Source: Rhodospirillaceae bacterium
GTDB taxonomy: Bacteria > Pseudomonadota > Alphaproteobacteria > UBA6615
Length of the DNA: 64,000 bases
Assembly (NCBI GenBank): GCA_018702955.1
Contig: JABJEK010000079.1
Span: forward strand, 1 to 64,000
Direction: 5' to 3'
Under the pieces are notes generated by a model. That model saw only the letters and a program-made list of their open reading frames with translations. It was not told where the DNA came from and did not search any database. The stretch's first letter is position 1. Every line of letters starts with the position of its first letter. The position numbers and the translations under genes were made by a program. This document shows, one piece after another, positions 36,571 through 44,491 of the stretch.

Positions 36571-37268
36571 ACCCCCAGATACCGCGCCTGTAGCTCCGCA
36601 TCCGCGCGGAGCTCGTCGGATGTGCCGGTCCAGACGACGCGGCCCTTTTCGACGATGTGGTGGCGGTCGGCGATTTTTGTGAGTGCGGCGACATTCTTGT
36701 CGATCACCAGGATCGACTGGCGGGCGGTCTTGAGGTCGGCGAGGCAGTTCCAGATTTCGGTGCGGACCAGCGGTGCCAGGCCCTCGGTAGCCTCGTCCAA
36801 TATCAACAATTGAGGGTTGGTCATCAGCGCCCGGCCGACGGCCAGCATCTGCTGCTCGCCGCCCGAAAGCTGGTTGCCGGCGGACTCCAGCCGCGGCGCG
36901 AGCCCCGGGAACAGGTCGATGACCTTGTCAAAATTCCAGTTCTCGCCGTCGCCATTTCGTTTGCGGGCCGTGGCGATGAGGTTCTCGCGGACGGACAGGT
37001 TCGGGAATATCTGCCGCCCCTCGGGCACCAGTCCAATACCCGCCTGGGCGACCTTGTGGGATGGCTGGCCCTGGATACCCGCGCCATCGAACATGATCCT
37101 GCCACCATGGGGCTGAATGATGCCCATGATCGCGCGCACGGTCGTGGTCTTGCCCATGCCGTTTCGCCCCAGCAGGGTTGCGACTTCGCCGGCACCGACC
37201 GTGAGGTCCATGCCGAAAAGCACCTGGCTGGCGCCGTACGACGCCTCGATGCCGCGCACCTCGAGCAT
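36567..37268 (-). CDS. livF: HAAT ABC transporter ATP-binding protein LivF (box-linked)
   Basis: ATPase of the second HAAT importer, 233 residues. Walker A GRNGMGKTT, signature LSGGEQQMLAVGRAL and Walker B LLILDEATEGLAP are present; the DEATEGL form is usual in LivF. Its start shares one base with the livG stop (37268). Last gene of the binding protein-livH-livM-livG-livF operon that runs toward the box genes, suggesting import of benzoate or similar acids. Confidence 0.95.
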   Translation of the reverse strand: MLEVRGIEASYGASQVLFGMDLTVGAGEVATLLGRNGMGKTTTVRAIMGIIQPHGGRIMFDGAGIQGQPSHKVAQAGIGLVPEGRQIFPNLSVRENLIATARKRNGDGENWNFDKVIDLFPGLAPRLESAGNQLSGGEQQMLAVGRALMTNPQLLILDEATEGLAPLVRTEIWNCLADLKTARQSILVIDKNVAALTKIADRHHIVEKGRVVWTGTSDELRADAELQARYLGV

Positions 37269-38044
37269 CAGGCCGTCTCCTCGCCAAGATAAGCTGCACG
37301 CACGGTCGCGTCGTTGCGTATCTCTTCAGGTGTGCCGGTGGCGATCGCCTTGCCGTAGACCAGCACGGTGATCCGATCGGCGAGCGCGAAGACCGCGTCC
37401 ATGTCGTGCTCGATCAGCAGCATTGTGTAATCGCCCTTGAGCGCCTTGAGGAAGTCGATCATCCCCTGGCTTTCCTCGGGCCCCATACCGGCCATGGGCT
37501 CGTCGAGGAGCAAAAACGACGGGTTCGTCGCCAGCGAGATCGCGATCTCGAGCTGGCGCTGCTCGCCATGGGCCAGATTGCCAGCCACGACGTCGGTGCG
37601 TTCGCCGAGCCCGACTTTCTCGAGCAGTTCACGCGCAGGGGTCCGCAGGCTCTCGTCTTTCGCCGCAGGCTTCCAGAAACGGAAGCTGTGCCCCTGCCCG
37701 GCCTGGACCGAGAGCATGACGTTTTCCAGCACCGTGAAATCCCGGAAGATGCTGGTGATCTGGAACGAGCGCGCCAGGCCCTGATTAACCCGGGCGGGCG
37801 CCGACAGGCGGGTGATATCGCGGCCCTCGAAGAGGATTTCGCCGCCGTCGGGCTTGAGCAGTCCCGACAGGAGATGGACGAACGTGGTCTTGCCGGCACC
37901 GTTGGGGCCGATGACCGCGTGAATCTCGCCGCGTGTGGCTTCGAGGGACAGATTATCCGTCGCCGTCAGGCCGCCGAAGCTCTTCTGGAGCCCGCGGGCC
38001 TCCAATGAGATTTCCGGCGCGTTATTTGGGGCCGGGCTATTCAC
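37268..38044 (-). CDS. livG: HAAT ABC transporter ATP-binding protein LivG (box-linked)
   Basis: ATPase of 258 residues with Walker A GPNGAGKTT, the LivG-type signature LAHGEQRQLEIA and Walker B LLLDEPMAGMGPEES. Its start lies eight bases inside the end of livM. The first 14 residues (MNSPAPNNAPEISL) form a short extra tail compared with the LivG at 2216-2971. Confidence 0.95.
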   Translation of the reverse strand: MNSPAPNNAPEISLEARGLQKSFGGLTATDNLSLEATRGEIHAVIGPNGAGKTTFVHLLSGLLKPDGGEILFEGRDITRLSAPARVNQGLARSFQITSIFRDFTVLENVMLSVQAGQGHSFRFWKPAAKDESLRTPARELLEKVGLGERTDVVAGNLAHGEQRQLEIAISLATNPSFLLLDEPMAGMGPEESQGMIDFLKALKGDYTMLLIEHDMDAVFALADRITVLVYGKAIATGTPEEIRNDATVRAAYLGEETA

Positions 38045-38990
38045 GGTCCGACCCCCGTGTCAGGAGCCCGTGGATGCCGCCGCGCGCGAAGATCACGACC
38101 AGCACCAGGAACGGCCCGAAGATGATGTGCCAGTGGATCGTCCAGGTGGACAGGATCTCCGACAGCATCAGGAAGACGAAGGCGCCCGTGACCGGGCCGA
38201 ACAGGGTGGACATGCCGCCGAGCACGACCATGAAGATCAGCTCGCCCGAACGCGGCCAGTTCATCATGTCGGGCGAGACGAACCGCTCGAAATTGGCCTG
38301 CAGCAGCCCGGCGATGCCGCACATCACACCCGCTATGACGAAGGCGGTCAGCCGGTAGCGATACGTCGAGACACCTACCGCCTCGACGCGCGTCTCGTTG
38401 GATTTCGTCGCCCGCATCACCACGCCGAAGCGGGAATGGACGAGCTTCCAGCTGATAAACACGCTCGCCAGCAGGAAGGCGAAAATCGTGTAGTACATGG
38501 TCGTGTTGTCTTCGAGTGAGAAGAAGCTCACCCCGAAGTCGCTGCGCGAGAGGATGTTCAGCCCGTCATCGCTGCCGTAGCGTTCCGCACTGACGCTGAG
38601 GAAGAACAGCATCTGGGCCAGCGCCAGCGTGATCATGATGAAGTACACACCGCGGGTACGCAGGCTGATCGCGCCGAAGATCAGTGAGATGACCGCGCAC
38701 GCGCCGATCGCCGCCGGCCACTGTATCCACGCGCTGTTGATGCCGTGGAACGAAAGAATACCGATCGCGTAGCCGCCGATACCCAGATAGACCGCATGGC
38801 CGAAGCTGATCATGCCGCCATAGCCCATGATCAGGTTGAGGCTCACGGCCGCAATCGCCCAGATCATGATCCGCGCGAAAACGAGCACATAGAAGGGCTC
38901 GCCCAGCGCGGGTGCGAGGAACGGTACAACCGCGAACAGGCCGATCACGATCACGGTCAGGATGTTCGCCGGGCTCTTCAGGTCGGCCAT
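38037..38990 (-). CDS. livM: HAAT ABC transporter permease LivM (box-linked)
   Basis: Inner-membrane permease of 317 residues. The landmark LNLIMGYGGMISFGHAVYLGIGGYA follows the second hydrophobic segment (only part is quoted as the family signature), and VVLGGMSTLFGPVTGA marks the cytoplasmic loop contacting the ATPase. It starts two bases after the livH stop and overlaps livG, so expression is coupled. Confidence 0.95.
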   Translation of the reverse strand: MADLKSPANILTVIVIGLFAVVPFLAPALGEPFYVLVFARIMIWAIAAVSLNLIMGYGGMISFGHAVYLGIGGYAIGILSFHGINSAWIQWPAAIGACAVISLIFGAISLRTRGVYFIMITLALAQMLFFLSVSAERYGSDDGLNILSRSDFGVSFFSLEDNTTMYYTIFAFLLASVFISWKLVHSRFGVVMRATKSNETRVEAVGVSTYRYRLTAFVIAGVMCGIAGLLQANFERFVSPDMMNWPRSGELIFMVVLGGMSTLFGPVTGAFVFLMLSEILSTWTIHWHIIFGPFLVLVVIFARGGIHGLLTRGSDRE

Positions 38991-38992
38991 GG

Positions 38993-39916
38993 CTATCGGG
39001 CTCCCTTGGGCGGGAACAGGCCCTGGGGCCGGAAGAACAGGATCGCGGCCATAAGGATGTAGATCATCATCGACGACAAAGCGGGCCCGGCGGACTCGGC
39101 CGCGTTTTCCGGCAGGAACAGCAGCAGGAACACATCGAGGAACGAACGCCCCATCGTGTCGATCACGCCGGTCACGATGGAGGCGATGAAGGCGCCCCTG
39201 ATCGAGCCGATGCCGCCGATCACGATCACCACGAAGGCCAGGATGAGCACGTCTTCACCCATACCGATCTGCGCTGCGGTGATGGGCGTGATTATAAGGC
39301 CCGCGAGCCCGGCCAGCACGGCGCCAATCCCGAAGACGACCGAGAACAGCAGCGGGATGTTGACGCCCAGCGCCCCGGCCATGGTGCGGTTCGAGGCCCC
39401 GGCACGGATCAGCATGCCGATGCGGGTCTTGGCGACCAGCACATAGAGGCCCAGCGCCACCAGCAGCCCGACCACGATGATCACGATCCGGTACACCGGG
39501 TAGGTGATGGCGCCCAGTGCCACGGAACCCTCGAGGAAGTCCGGCAGCGGCACGACGAGCCCCTCGGGACCCCAGATCAGGCGCGTTGCCTCGTTGAAAA
39601 ACAGAATCAGGCCGAAGGTGGCCAGCACATGGTCGAGATGGTCGCGCGGATACAAGGTCCGCAGGGTCGTCATCTCCACGACAATGCCGATGATCAGCAT
39701 GGCCGGGATCATCAGGATCACGCCGATCACGAAAGACCCGGTCACGACCGCGATGGTGCCGCCGACGAACGCGCCGATCATGAACATCGACCCGTGGGCC
39801 AGGTTCACCAGATCCATGATGCCGAAGACCAGGGTCAGGCCCGCCGCCATCAGGAACAGGATGATCCCGAGCTGGAACCCGTTCAGAAATTGTTCGGTGA
39901 GGAGGACGTAGTCCAT
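38993..39916 (-). CDS. livH: HAAT ABC transporter permease LivH (box-linked)
   Basis: Inner-membrane permease of 307 residues with the LivH signature VNLAHGSMFMIGAFVG near residue 37, ATFGLILFFNEATRLIWG in the middle and VIVIGGIGSIRGAFIAS near residue 225. It follows the binding-protein gene after 95 bases that contain a stem-loop, and is the partner of LivM. Confidence 0.95.
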   Translation of the reverse strand: MDYVLLTEQFLNGFQLGIILFLMAAGLTLVFGIMDLVNLAHGSMFMIGAFVGGTIAVVTGSFVIGVILMIPAMLIIGIVVEMTTLRTLYPRDHLDHVLATFGLILFFNEATRLIWGPEGLVVPLPDFLEGSVALGAITYPVYRIVIIVVGLLVALGLYVLVAKTRIGMLIRAGASNRTMAGALGVNIPLLFSVVFGIGAVLAGLAGLIITPITAAQIGMGEDVLILAFVVIVIGGIGSIRGAFIASIVTGVIDTMGRSFLDVFLLLFLPENAAESAGPALSSMMIYILMAAILFFRPQGLFPPKGAR

Positions 39917-39962
39917 CGCGCGCTAACGGCCATCCGGCGTCAAGTCGAAGGGTAGATATGCA

Positions 39963-39988
39963 AGCGGGGATGCCTGCGCATCCCCGCT
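39963..39988 (-). terminator. Intercistronic stem-loop between binding protein and permease genes
   Basis: AGCGGGGATGC and GCATCCCCGCT are perfect 11-base arms around a four-base loop. No T-run follows on the reverse strand. Such hairpins after ABC binding-protein genes stabilise the upstream mRNA or cause partial termination, giving more binding protein than permease. Confidence 0.7.
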
Positions 39989-40011
39989 CACAAAATCGAA
40001 TTCAAGATGAC

Positions 40012-41190
40012 TTACATCTTGCACTGGCTGGCATACGGGTCCTGATGGTTGGTCAGGACCGTCTTGCCCACCGCCGTCGTCCAGTTGCCGTCGGCATCCT
40101 TGACCACGGTGCGCTCGTAGAAGTTCTGGATGGGGAAATGGTTGTTGCCCATCGTGAAGTCACCGCGGATGGAATCGAAGTCCGCCTTCTCCATGGCCGC
40201 GCGCATGCCGTCGATATTGTCCACGTCACCGCTCACGGCCTCGACCGCCGACTTGATGAACATGATCGAGTCATAGCTCTGTGCGGCATAGAAGGACGGG
40301 TAACGGCCGTACTTCTTGCGGAAGTCGCCAACGAACTTCTTGTTCGCCGCGTTGTCCAGATCAGGTGCCCAGAACTGGGTCATCTTGGTGCCGAGCACGG
40401 TCTCCATGCCCGCCTTCTGGAACAGCGGCAGGCTGATCGAATCCAGCGTGTAGACCGAATAGAGCGGCACGACGCCTTCGAGGCCAGCCTGCTGATACTG
40501 CTTGATGAAGGCCGGTCCGGCCGGTCCCGGGTAGAAGGTGAAGACCCCGTCCGGCTTGGCCGCCTTGACCTTGGACAGCTCGGCCGACCAGTCCCGCTGG
40601 GACGGCCAGACGGTCATGTCCTTGCCAACGACCTTACCCTTGAAGGTACGTTCCACGCCCGCGACCATGTTCTGGCCGGCGGCATAGTTCGGTGCGACCA
40701 GATAGAGAGATTTGACACCCTGCTGGTTGAGCAGTTCGCCCAGGGCCATCGGGGTCTGGTCATTCTGCCAGGCGATGTTGAAGAAGTTCGCGTTGCACTG
40801 CGCACCGGCGAGCGGCGACGGGCCGGCGTTGGCGCTGACCAGGATCTTGTTGGCGTTGAGCACGACCGGCGCGGAGGCCAGCAGCACATTCGACCAGATG
40901 TAACCGGCCACGATGTCCACATCGTCGCGCAGCACCAGGCGTTCGGTCGCCTGCTTGCCCTTCTGCGAGTTGAACTCGTCGTCGGCGTAGACGATCTCGA
41001 CATCCTCGCCGCTCATCTTGCCGCCGATGTGCTCCATCGCCAGTTCGACAGCGTCGCGCATGTCCTTGCCGATGACGGCCACGGGGGTCGTCAGGGTGGT
41101 CACGAAACCGATCTTGATGTCGGCGGCAGCCGGCGACGCCAGAAGCGTCAGGGCCGCAGCCGTTCCCAGTAATTTCTTGAGCATTTTCAA
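40012..41190 (-). CDS. HAAT ABC transporter substrate-binding protein (box-linked, probable aromatic acid binding)
   Basis: Periplasmic binding protein of 392 residues. Signal peptide: MKMLKKLLGTAAALTLLASP, cleavage after AAA before DIKIGFVTT. Body is Peripla_BP_6-like (ERLVLRDDVDIVAGYIWSN; LYLVAPNYAAGQNM). It heads the liv operon that converges on boxC-boxB-ligase. ABC systems of this class are known beside box and other benzoate-CoA genes, so benzoate, hydroxybenzoate or a similar acid is the likely ligand. A ribosome site AGGGAGGAG precedes the ATG. Confidence 0.92.
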   Translation of the reverse strand: MKMLKKLLGTAAALTLLASPAAADIKIGFVTTLTTPVAVIGKDMRDAVELAMEHIGGKMSGEDVEIVYADDEFNSQKGKQATERLVLRDDVDIVAGYIWSNVLLASAPVVLNANKILVSANAGPSPLAGAQCNANFFNIAWQNDQTPMALGELLNQQGVKSLYLVAPNYAAGQNMVAGVERTFKGKVVGKDMTVWPSQRDWSAELSKVKAAKPDGVFTFYPGPAGPAFIKQYQQAGLEGVVPLYSVYTLDSISLPLFQKAGMETVLGTKMTQFWAPDLDNAANKKFVGDFRKKYGRYPSFYAAQSYDSIMFIKSAVEAVSGDVDNIDGMRAAMEKADFDSIRGDFTMGNNHFPIQNFYERTVVKDADGNWTTAVGKTVLTNHQDPYASQCKM

Positions 41191-41278
41191 CTCCTCCCTA
41201 GAGATTTTCCCTATGGGACCATATCGCCCGACCGATGGAAAGCGCCGAACGCGTCAACCTTTCGGGGGAGCCGCGTTT

Positions 41279-41674
41279 TTACGGTAGAACCGCCGTCGCC
41301 TCGATCTCGACCCGCGCCCGATCCTCGACCAGCGCCGAGACCTCGACCACCGACATCGCGGGGAAATGAGATCCCATGACGGACCGGTAGAAACCACCAA
41401 CCCCCTTCGGGTTTTCCAGGTAGGCCTTCTTGTCTGTAACGAACCACGTCAGCCGGGTGATGTGCTCGGGCAGACCACCCGCCTCCGCCAGTACCGCACG
41501 GACGTTCTCCAGCGCCTGGCCGACCTGGGGGGCAAAATCATCGGTCTCGAACACGCCGGTCTCCGGGTTCCAGCCGATCTGGCCGCCGACAAACACGAGG
41601 CGCCCCGACGCCGCCATGCCGTTGGAATATCCCCGGGGACGCGCCCAGCCTTCAGGTTGCAGAATCTCGATCAT
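41279..41674 (-). CDS. ridA: RidA family protein (enamine/imine deaminase or related)
   Basis: YjgF/YER057c/UK114 protein of 131 residues starting MIEILQPEGWARPRGYSNGM. Landmarks are VFVGGQIGW, the helix QVGQALENVRAVLAEAGG and the C-terminal ARVEIEATAVL. The canonical RidA C-terminal arginine motif (CVAR) is absent (VEDRARVEIEA instead), so it belongs to another Rid subgroup, which may act on other imines or as an isomerase-like enzyme. It is divergent from an SDR-MarR operon across a palindromic operator. The same frame is open far upstream inside the SDR gene but that part is not coding. Confidence 0.9.
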   Translation of the reverse strand: MIEILQPEGWARPRGYSNGMAASGRLVFVGGQIGWNPETGVFETDDFAPQVGQALENVRAVLAEAGGLPEHITRLTWFVTDKKAYLENPKGVGGFYRSVMGSHFPAMSVVEVSALVEDRARVEIEATAVLP

Positions 41675-41696
41675 CGCTTGATATTTTACCTCTATA

Positions 41697-41714
41697 TATT
41701 TTAACCTTAAAATA
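41697..41714. promoter_or_regulatory. Perfect AT-rich inverted repeat between ridA and the SDR-marR operon
   Basis: TATTTTAA-CC-TTAAAATA: two perfect 8-base arms with two central bases, in an AT-rich 66-base gap. A partial second copy, ATATTTTACC, lies at 41681-41690. The most likely ligand is the MarR-type protein encoded at 42529-43029, controlling both directions. Confidence 0.7.
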
Positions 41715-41740
41715 ATAAAGGCTGCCAATACAAGAACGAG

Positions 41741-42529
41741 ATGAGCAAACCTGCCCCCTTGAGCGAGAAACTGGCAATCGTCACCGGCGGCGGGCGCGGG
41801 ATCGGTCGCGCCGTTGCGATGGCGCTGGCGGCGCGCGGCGCCGATCTCATTCTGCTGGGACGCACGGAACGCAGCCTCAAGACGACCGCTGTAGATATCC
41901 GCAACCAATCCGATGCGACGGTTCGCGTCCGCACCCTCGATGTCACGGACGGGGATGCTGTGGACGCCGTGTTTTCCGATCTGATTGCCGAAATCGGGCC
42001 GCCGTCGATCCTGATCAACAATGCCGGCGGCGCGGAGAGCGTGCCCTTCACCATCCTGGACCGCGACAACTGGGACACCACGATCGCCCTGAACCTGACA
42101 AGCGTCTACGCCTGCACCCACGCGGTCCTGCCCGCGATGATCGAGGCCGGCCACGGGCGGATCGTCAACATCGCGTCGACCGCGGGGCTGGAAGGGTTTC
42201 CCTATGTGGCCGCCTACTGCGCGGCCAAGCACGGCGTGGTCGGCCTGACCCGGTCGCTTGCGCTTGAGGTCGCCACGAAAGGCATCAACGTCAACGCGGT
42301 CTGCCCCGGCTACACCGACACGGAGATGCTGCAGGAAGCCATCCGCAATATCGCCGCGAAGACAGATCGGTCGGAGGCCGAGGCGCGCGATGATCTGGCG
42401 GCCGCCAACGCCGGGGGTCGTTTGGTTAAGCCAGAAGAGGTCGCGGAGATGGTCGCCGCGCTGTGCGGCCCCGCCGCGAATAGCATGACCGGCGAGGTGA
42501 TCGAGATCACCGGCGCGGAGGACGGCTGA
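41741..42529 (+). CDS. Short-chain dehydrogenase/reductase
   Basis: NAD(P)-dependent oxidoreductase of 262 residues. TGGGRGIGRA (residues 14-23 region), NNAGG, the catalytic serine in NIASTAG and YCAAKHG with the YxxxK pair are all present. A 3-hydroxyacyl-CoA dehydrogenase-like role is common for SDRs in aromatic-CoA clusters, but the substrate is not defined by sequence. Its stop shares one base with the MarR start (TGATG). Confidence 0.92.
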   Translation: MSKPAPLSEKLAIVTGGGRGIGRAVAMALAARGADLILLGRTERSLKTTAVDIRNQSDATVRVRTLDVTDGDAVDAVFSDLIAEIGPPSILINNAGGAESVPFTILDRDNWDTTIALNLTSVYACTHAVLPAMIEAGHGRIVNIASTAGLEGFPYVAAYCAAKHGVVGLTRSLALEVATKGINVNAVCPGYTDTEMLQEAIRNIAAKTDRSEAEARDDLAAANAGGRLVKPEEVAEMVAALCGPAANSMTGEVIEITGAEDG

Positions 42530-43029
42530 TGCCCGAGGGAACAACCACACCTCGCGGTGATTTCGAAACCGGTCTGTCACCGGACGACCAACTCGACCTG
42601 CGAACGTGGCTGCGGCTCCTGACCTGCACGAACATGATCGAGGGTGAGGTCCGCGAGAGATTACGTACGGAGTTCGACATCACCATCGCGCGCTTCGACC
42701 TGCTGGCCCAGCTCGACCGGGCGAGTGAGGCTCTCACCATGGGTGAGCTATCGCGGCGCCTGATGGTCACCAACGGCAACGTCACGTCATTGATCGACCG
42801 GCTGGTCGATGAGGATATGGTCAGCAGACGCCCCGCCCCCGACGACCGACGCGCCCAGATCATCGAGCTCACGCCCGGCGGCAGGCGTGCCTTTGAGAAG
42901 ATGTCTGCTGCCCACGCAAATTGGATCGGCGAACTTTTCGACGGCATCGACCGCAAGAACCTCGCGGCGCTTTACGGAAACCTCGCCCGACTGAAGACGT
43001 CCCTGTCCACCGACAGCGGAGCCAGTTGA
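42529..43029 (+). CDS. MarR-family transcriptional regulator
   Basis: Winged-helix regulator of 166 residues. The HTH is LTMGELSRRLMVTNGNVTSL (part quoted) with the wing DDRRAQIIELT, all typical of MarR. MarR proteins in aromatic catabolism often sense an acyl-CoA or aromatic acid and release a palindrome. The perfect dyad at 41697-41714 in front of this operon is the obvious autoregulatory site. It is coupled to the SDR upstream and the old-yellow-enzyme gene two bases downstream. Confidence 0.93.
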   Translation: MPEGTTTPRGDFETGLSPDDQLDLRTWLRLLTCTNMIEGEVRERLRTEFDITIARFDLLAQLDRASEALTMGELSRRLMVTNGNVTSLIDRLVDEDMVSRRPAPDDRRAQIIELTPGGRRAFEKMSAAHANWIGELFDGIDRKNLAALYGNLARLKTSLSTDSGAS

Positions 43030-43030
43030 G

Positions 43031-44491
43031 ATGTGGCGACCGCGCGAACGCATTCGATGGCAGCCCGACCCCGGCATCTGGCCGGGCGCGGACGAGGCCG
43101 CCGGCGCGAAGCTGTTCCAGCCGATCGATATCGGCCCGACTCAACTCGAGGCCTGCACCTGGGTGCCCGCCATGGTGCCCTGGCGGGCCACCGGCGACGG
43201 TGAAGTTACCGACAATGTGCTGGACTGGTATGGACGCTTCGCACGCGGGCGGCCCGGGGCCATCGTCGTCGAAGCGACCGGCATCCGCGATGTTCCGTCG
43301 GGTCCGCTGCTGCGGATCGGCGATGACCGCTTCATCCCCGGCCTGAAAAAGCTCACCGAGACCGTGCGCCGGGAGAGCGACGGCCACACCAAGCTGTTCA
43401 TCCAGCTAATCGATTTCCTCGCCGTCCGGCGGCGGCCCGACCCGGCGAAATATTTCGAACGGTTCCTGAAGATCACCGAGCGTCATCGCGACGCTCTCGA
43501 CGCGCAGGAGTGGACCGAAGACAAGGTTCGTTCGCAGATGGCGGGCCTGCCCGAAGACGAACTCGCGGACGTGCTGACACCGCGCGAATTGGAATCATTG
43601 CATCAGGGCTACCGCGAGCGCGTCACTGACACGGACCTGCCCCAGATCGCGGAACTGCCCGCCGCGCTGCCGGGCCTGTTCGCCGATGCCGCACGACGCG
43701 CGCGTGACGCCGGGTTCGACGGGGTCGAGCTTCACTATGCCCATGCCTACACGATGGCCTCGTTCCTCTCGGCCCTGAACACGCGTGGGGATGGCTATGG
43801 CGGGAGCCGGGAAAACCGCGCGCGGCTGCCGCTGGAGGTCTATGACGCGGTCCGCGCTGCCGTGGGCGACGATTATGTGGTCGGTACGCGGTTCCTGTCG
43901 GAGGACTGCATCGACGGCGGCAACACGGTCGAGGATGCGGCCTATTTCGGGGCGGCGTTCGCCAAGGCGGGCTTCGACGTGCTGTCCCTGTCACGCGGCG
44001 GCAAGTTCGAGGATGCCAAGCGCCCGGCGGTCGGCCAGGCGGCCTACCCCTATACCGGACCGAGCGGCTACGAGTGCATGCCGCAGTTCATTTCAGACGC
44101 GCGCGGGCCGTTTGGCCGGAATGTGGAGCCGGTCGCGGCGATCCGTGACGCGGTGCGCAAGGCCGGGTGCGAGACGCCGGTAGTCCTGACCGGCGGCATT
44201 CACGGGTTCCGCCAGGCCGAGGACATATTGCAGGCCGACCAGGCCGACATCATCGGCTTCGCCCGCCAGAGCCTCGCGGACCCGGACTGGTTCCGGAAGG
44301 TGCGCGGTGGCCATGGCGACGCAGTGCGGGTCTGCGAATACACGAATTACTGCGAGGCGCTGGACCAGAAGCATGTGCCCGTGACCTGCCAGCTGTGGGA
44401 CCGGAAGGGTCTGGATGAACCCGGTATCGCCAAGACCCAAGACGGCAAACGACGCCTGACCGCGCCGGAATGGGAACCGGATAAAAGCTAG
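43031..44491 (+). CDS. Old-yellow-enzyme family NADH:flavin oxidoreductase
   Basis: FMN TIM-barrel oxidoreductase of 486 residues, reducing activated C=C bonds or related substrates. Family motifs: GFDGVELHYAHAYTMASFL with the substrate histidine pair and GYGGSRENRARLPLEV. The C-terminus has cysteines spaced C-x5-C-x11-C (CEYTNYCEALDQKHVPVTC in pattern), unlike the iron-sulfur motif of 2,4-dienoyl-CoA reductases, and no second domain. A long insertion sits at about residues 160-200. It is coupled to MarR and shares stop-codon bases with the convergent FadB-like gene. Confidence 0.88.
   Translation: MWRPRERIRWQPDPGIWPGADEAAGAKLFQPIDIGPTQLEACTWVPAMVPWRATGDGEVTDNVLDWYGRFARGRPGAIVVEATGIRDVPSGPLLRIGDDRFIPGLKKLTETVRRESDGHTKLFIQLIDFLAVRRRPDPAKYFERFLKITERHRDALDAQEWTEDKVRSQMAGLPEDELADVLTPRELESLHQGYRERVTDTDLPQIAELPAALPGLFADAARRARDAGFDGVELHYAHAYTMASFLSALNTRGDGYGGSRENRARLPLEVYDAVRAAVGDDYVVGTRFLSEDCIDGGNTVEDAAYFGAAFAKAGFDVLSLSRGGKFEDAKRPAVGQAAYPYTGPSGYECMPQFISDARGPFGRNVEPVAAIRDAVRKAGCETPVVLTGGIHGFRQAEDILQADQADIIGFARQSLADPDWFRKVRGGHGDAVRVCEYTNYCEALDQKHVPVTCQLWDRKGLDEPGIAKTQDGKRRLTAPEWEPDKS

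Noticed and set aside
41675..42580. Upstream extension of the ridA frame to a 433-residue protein
   Set aside because: The extension runs antisense through the SDR gene and crosses the palindromic operator; ridA from 41674 has exactly the family length.
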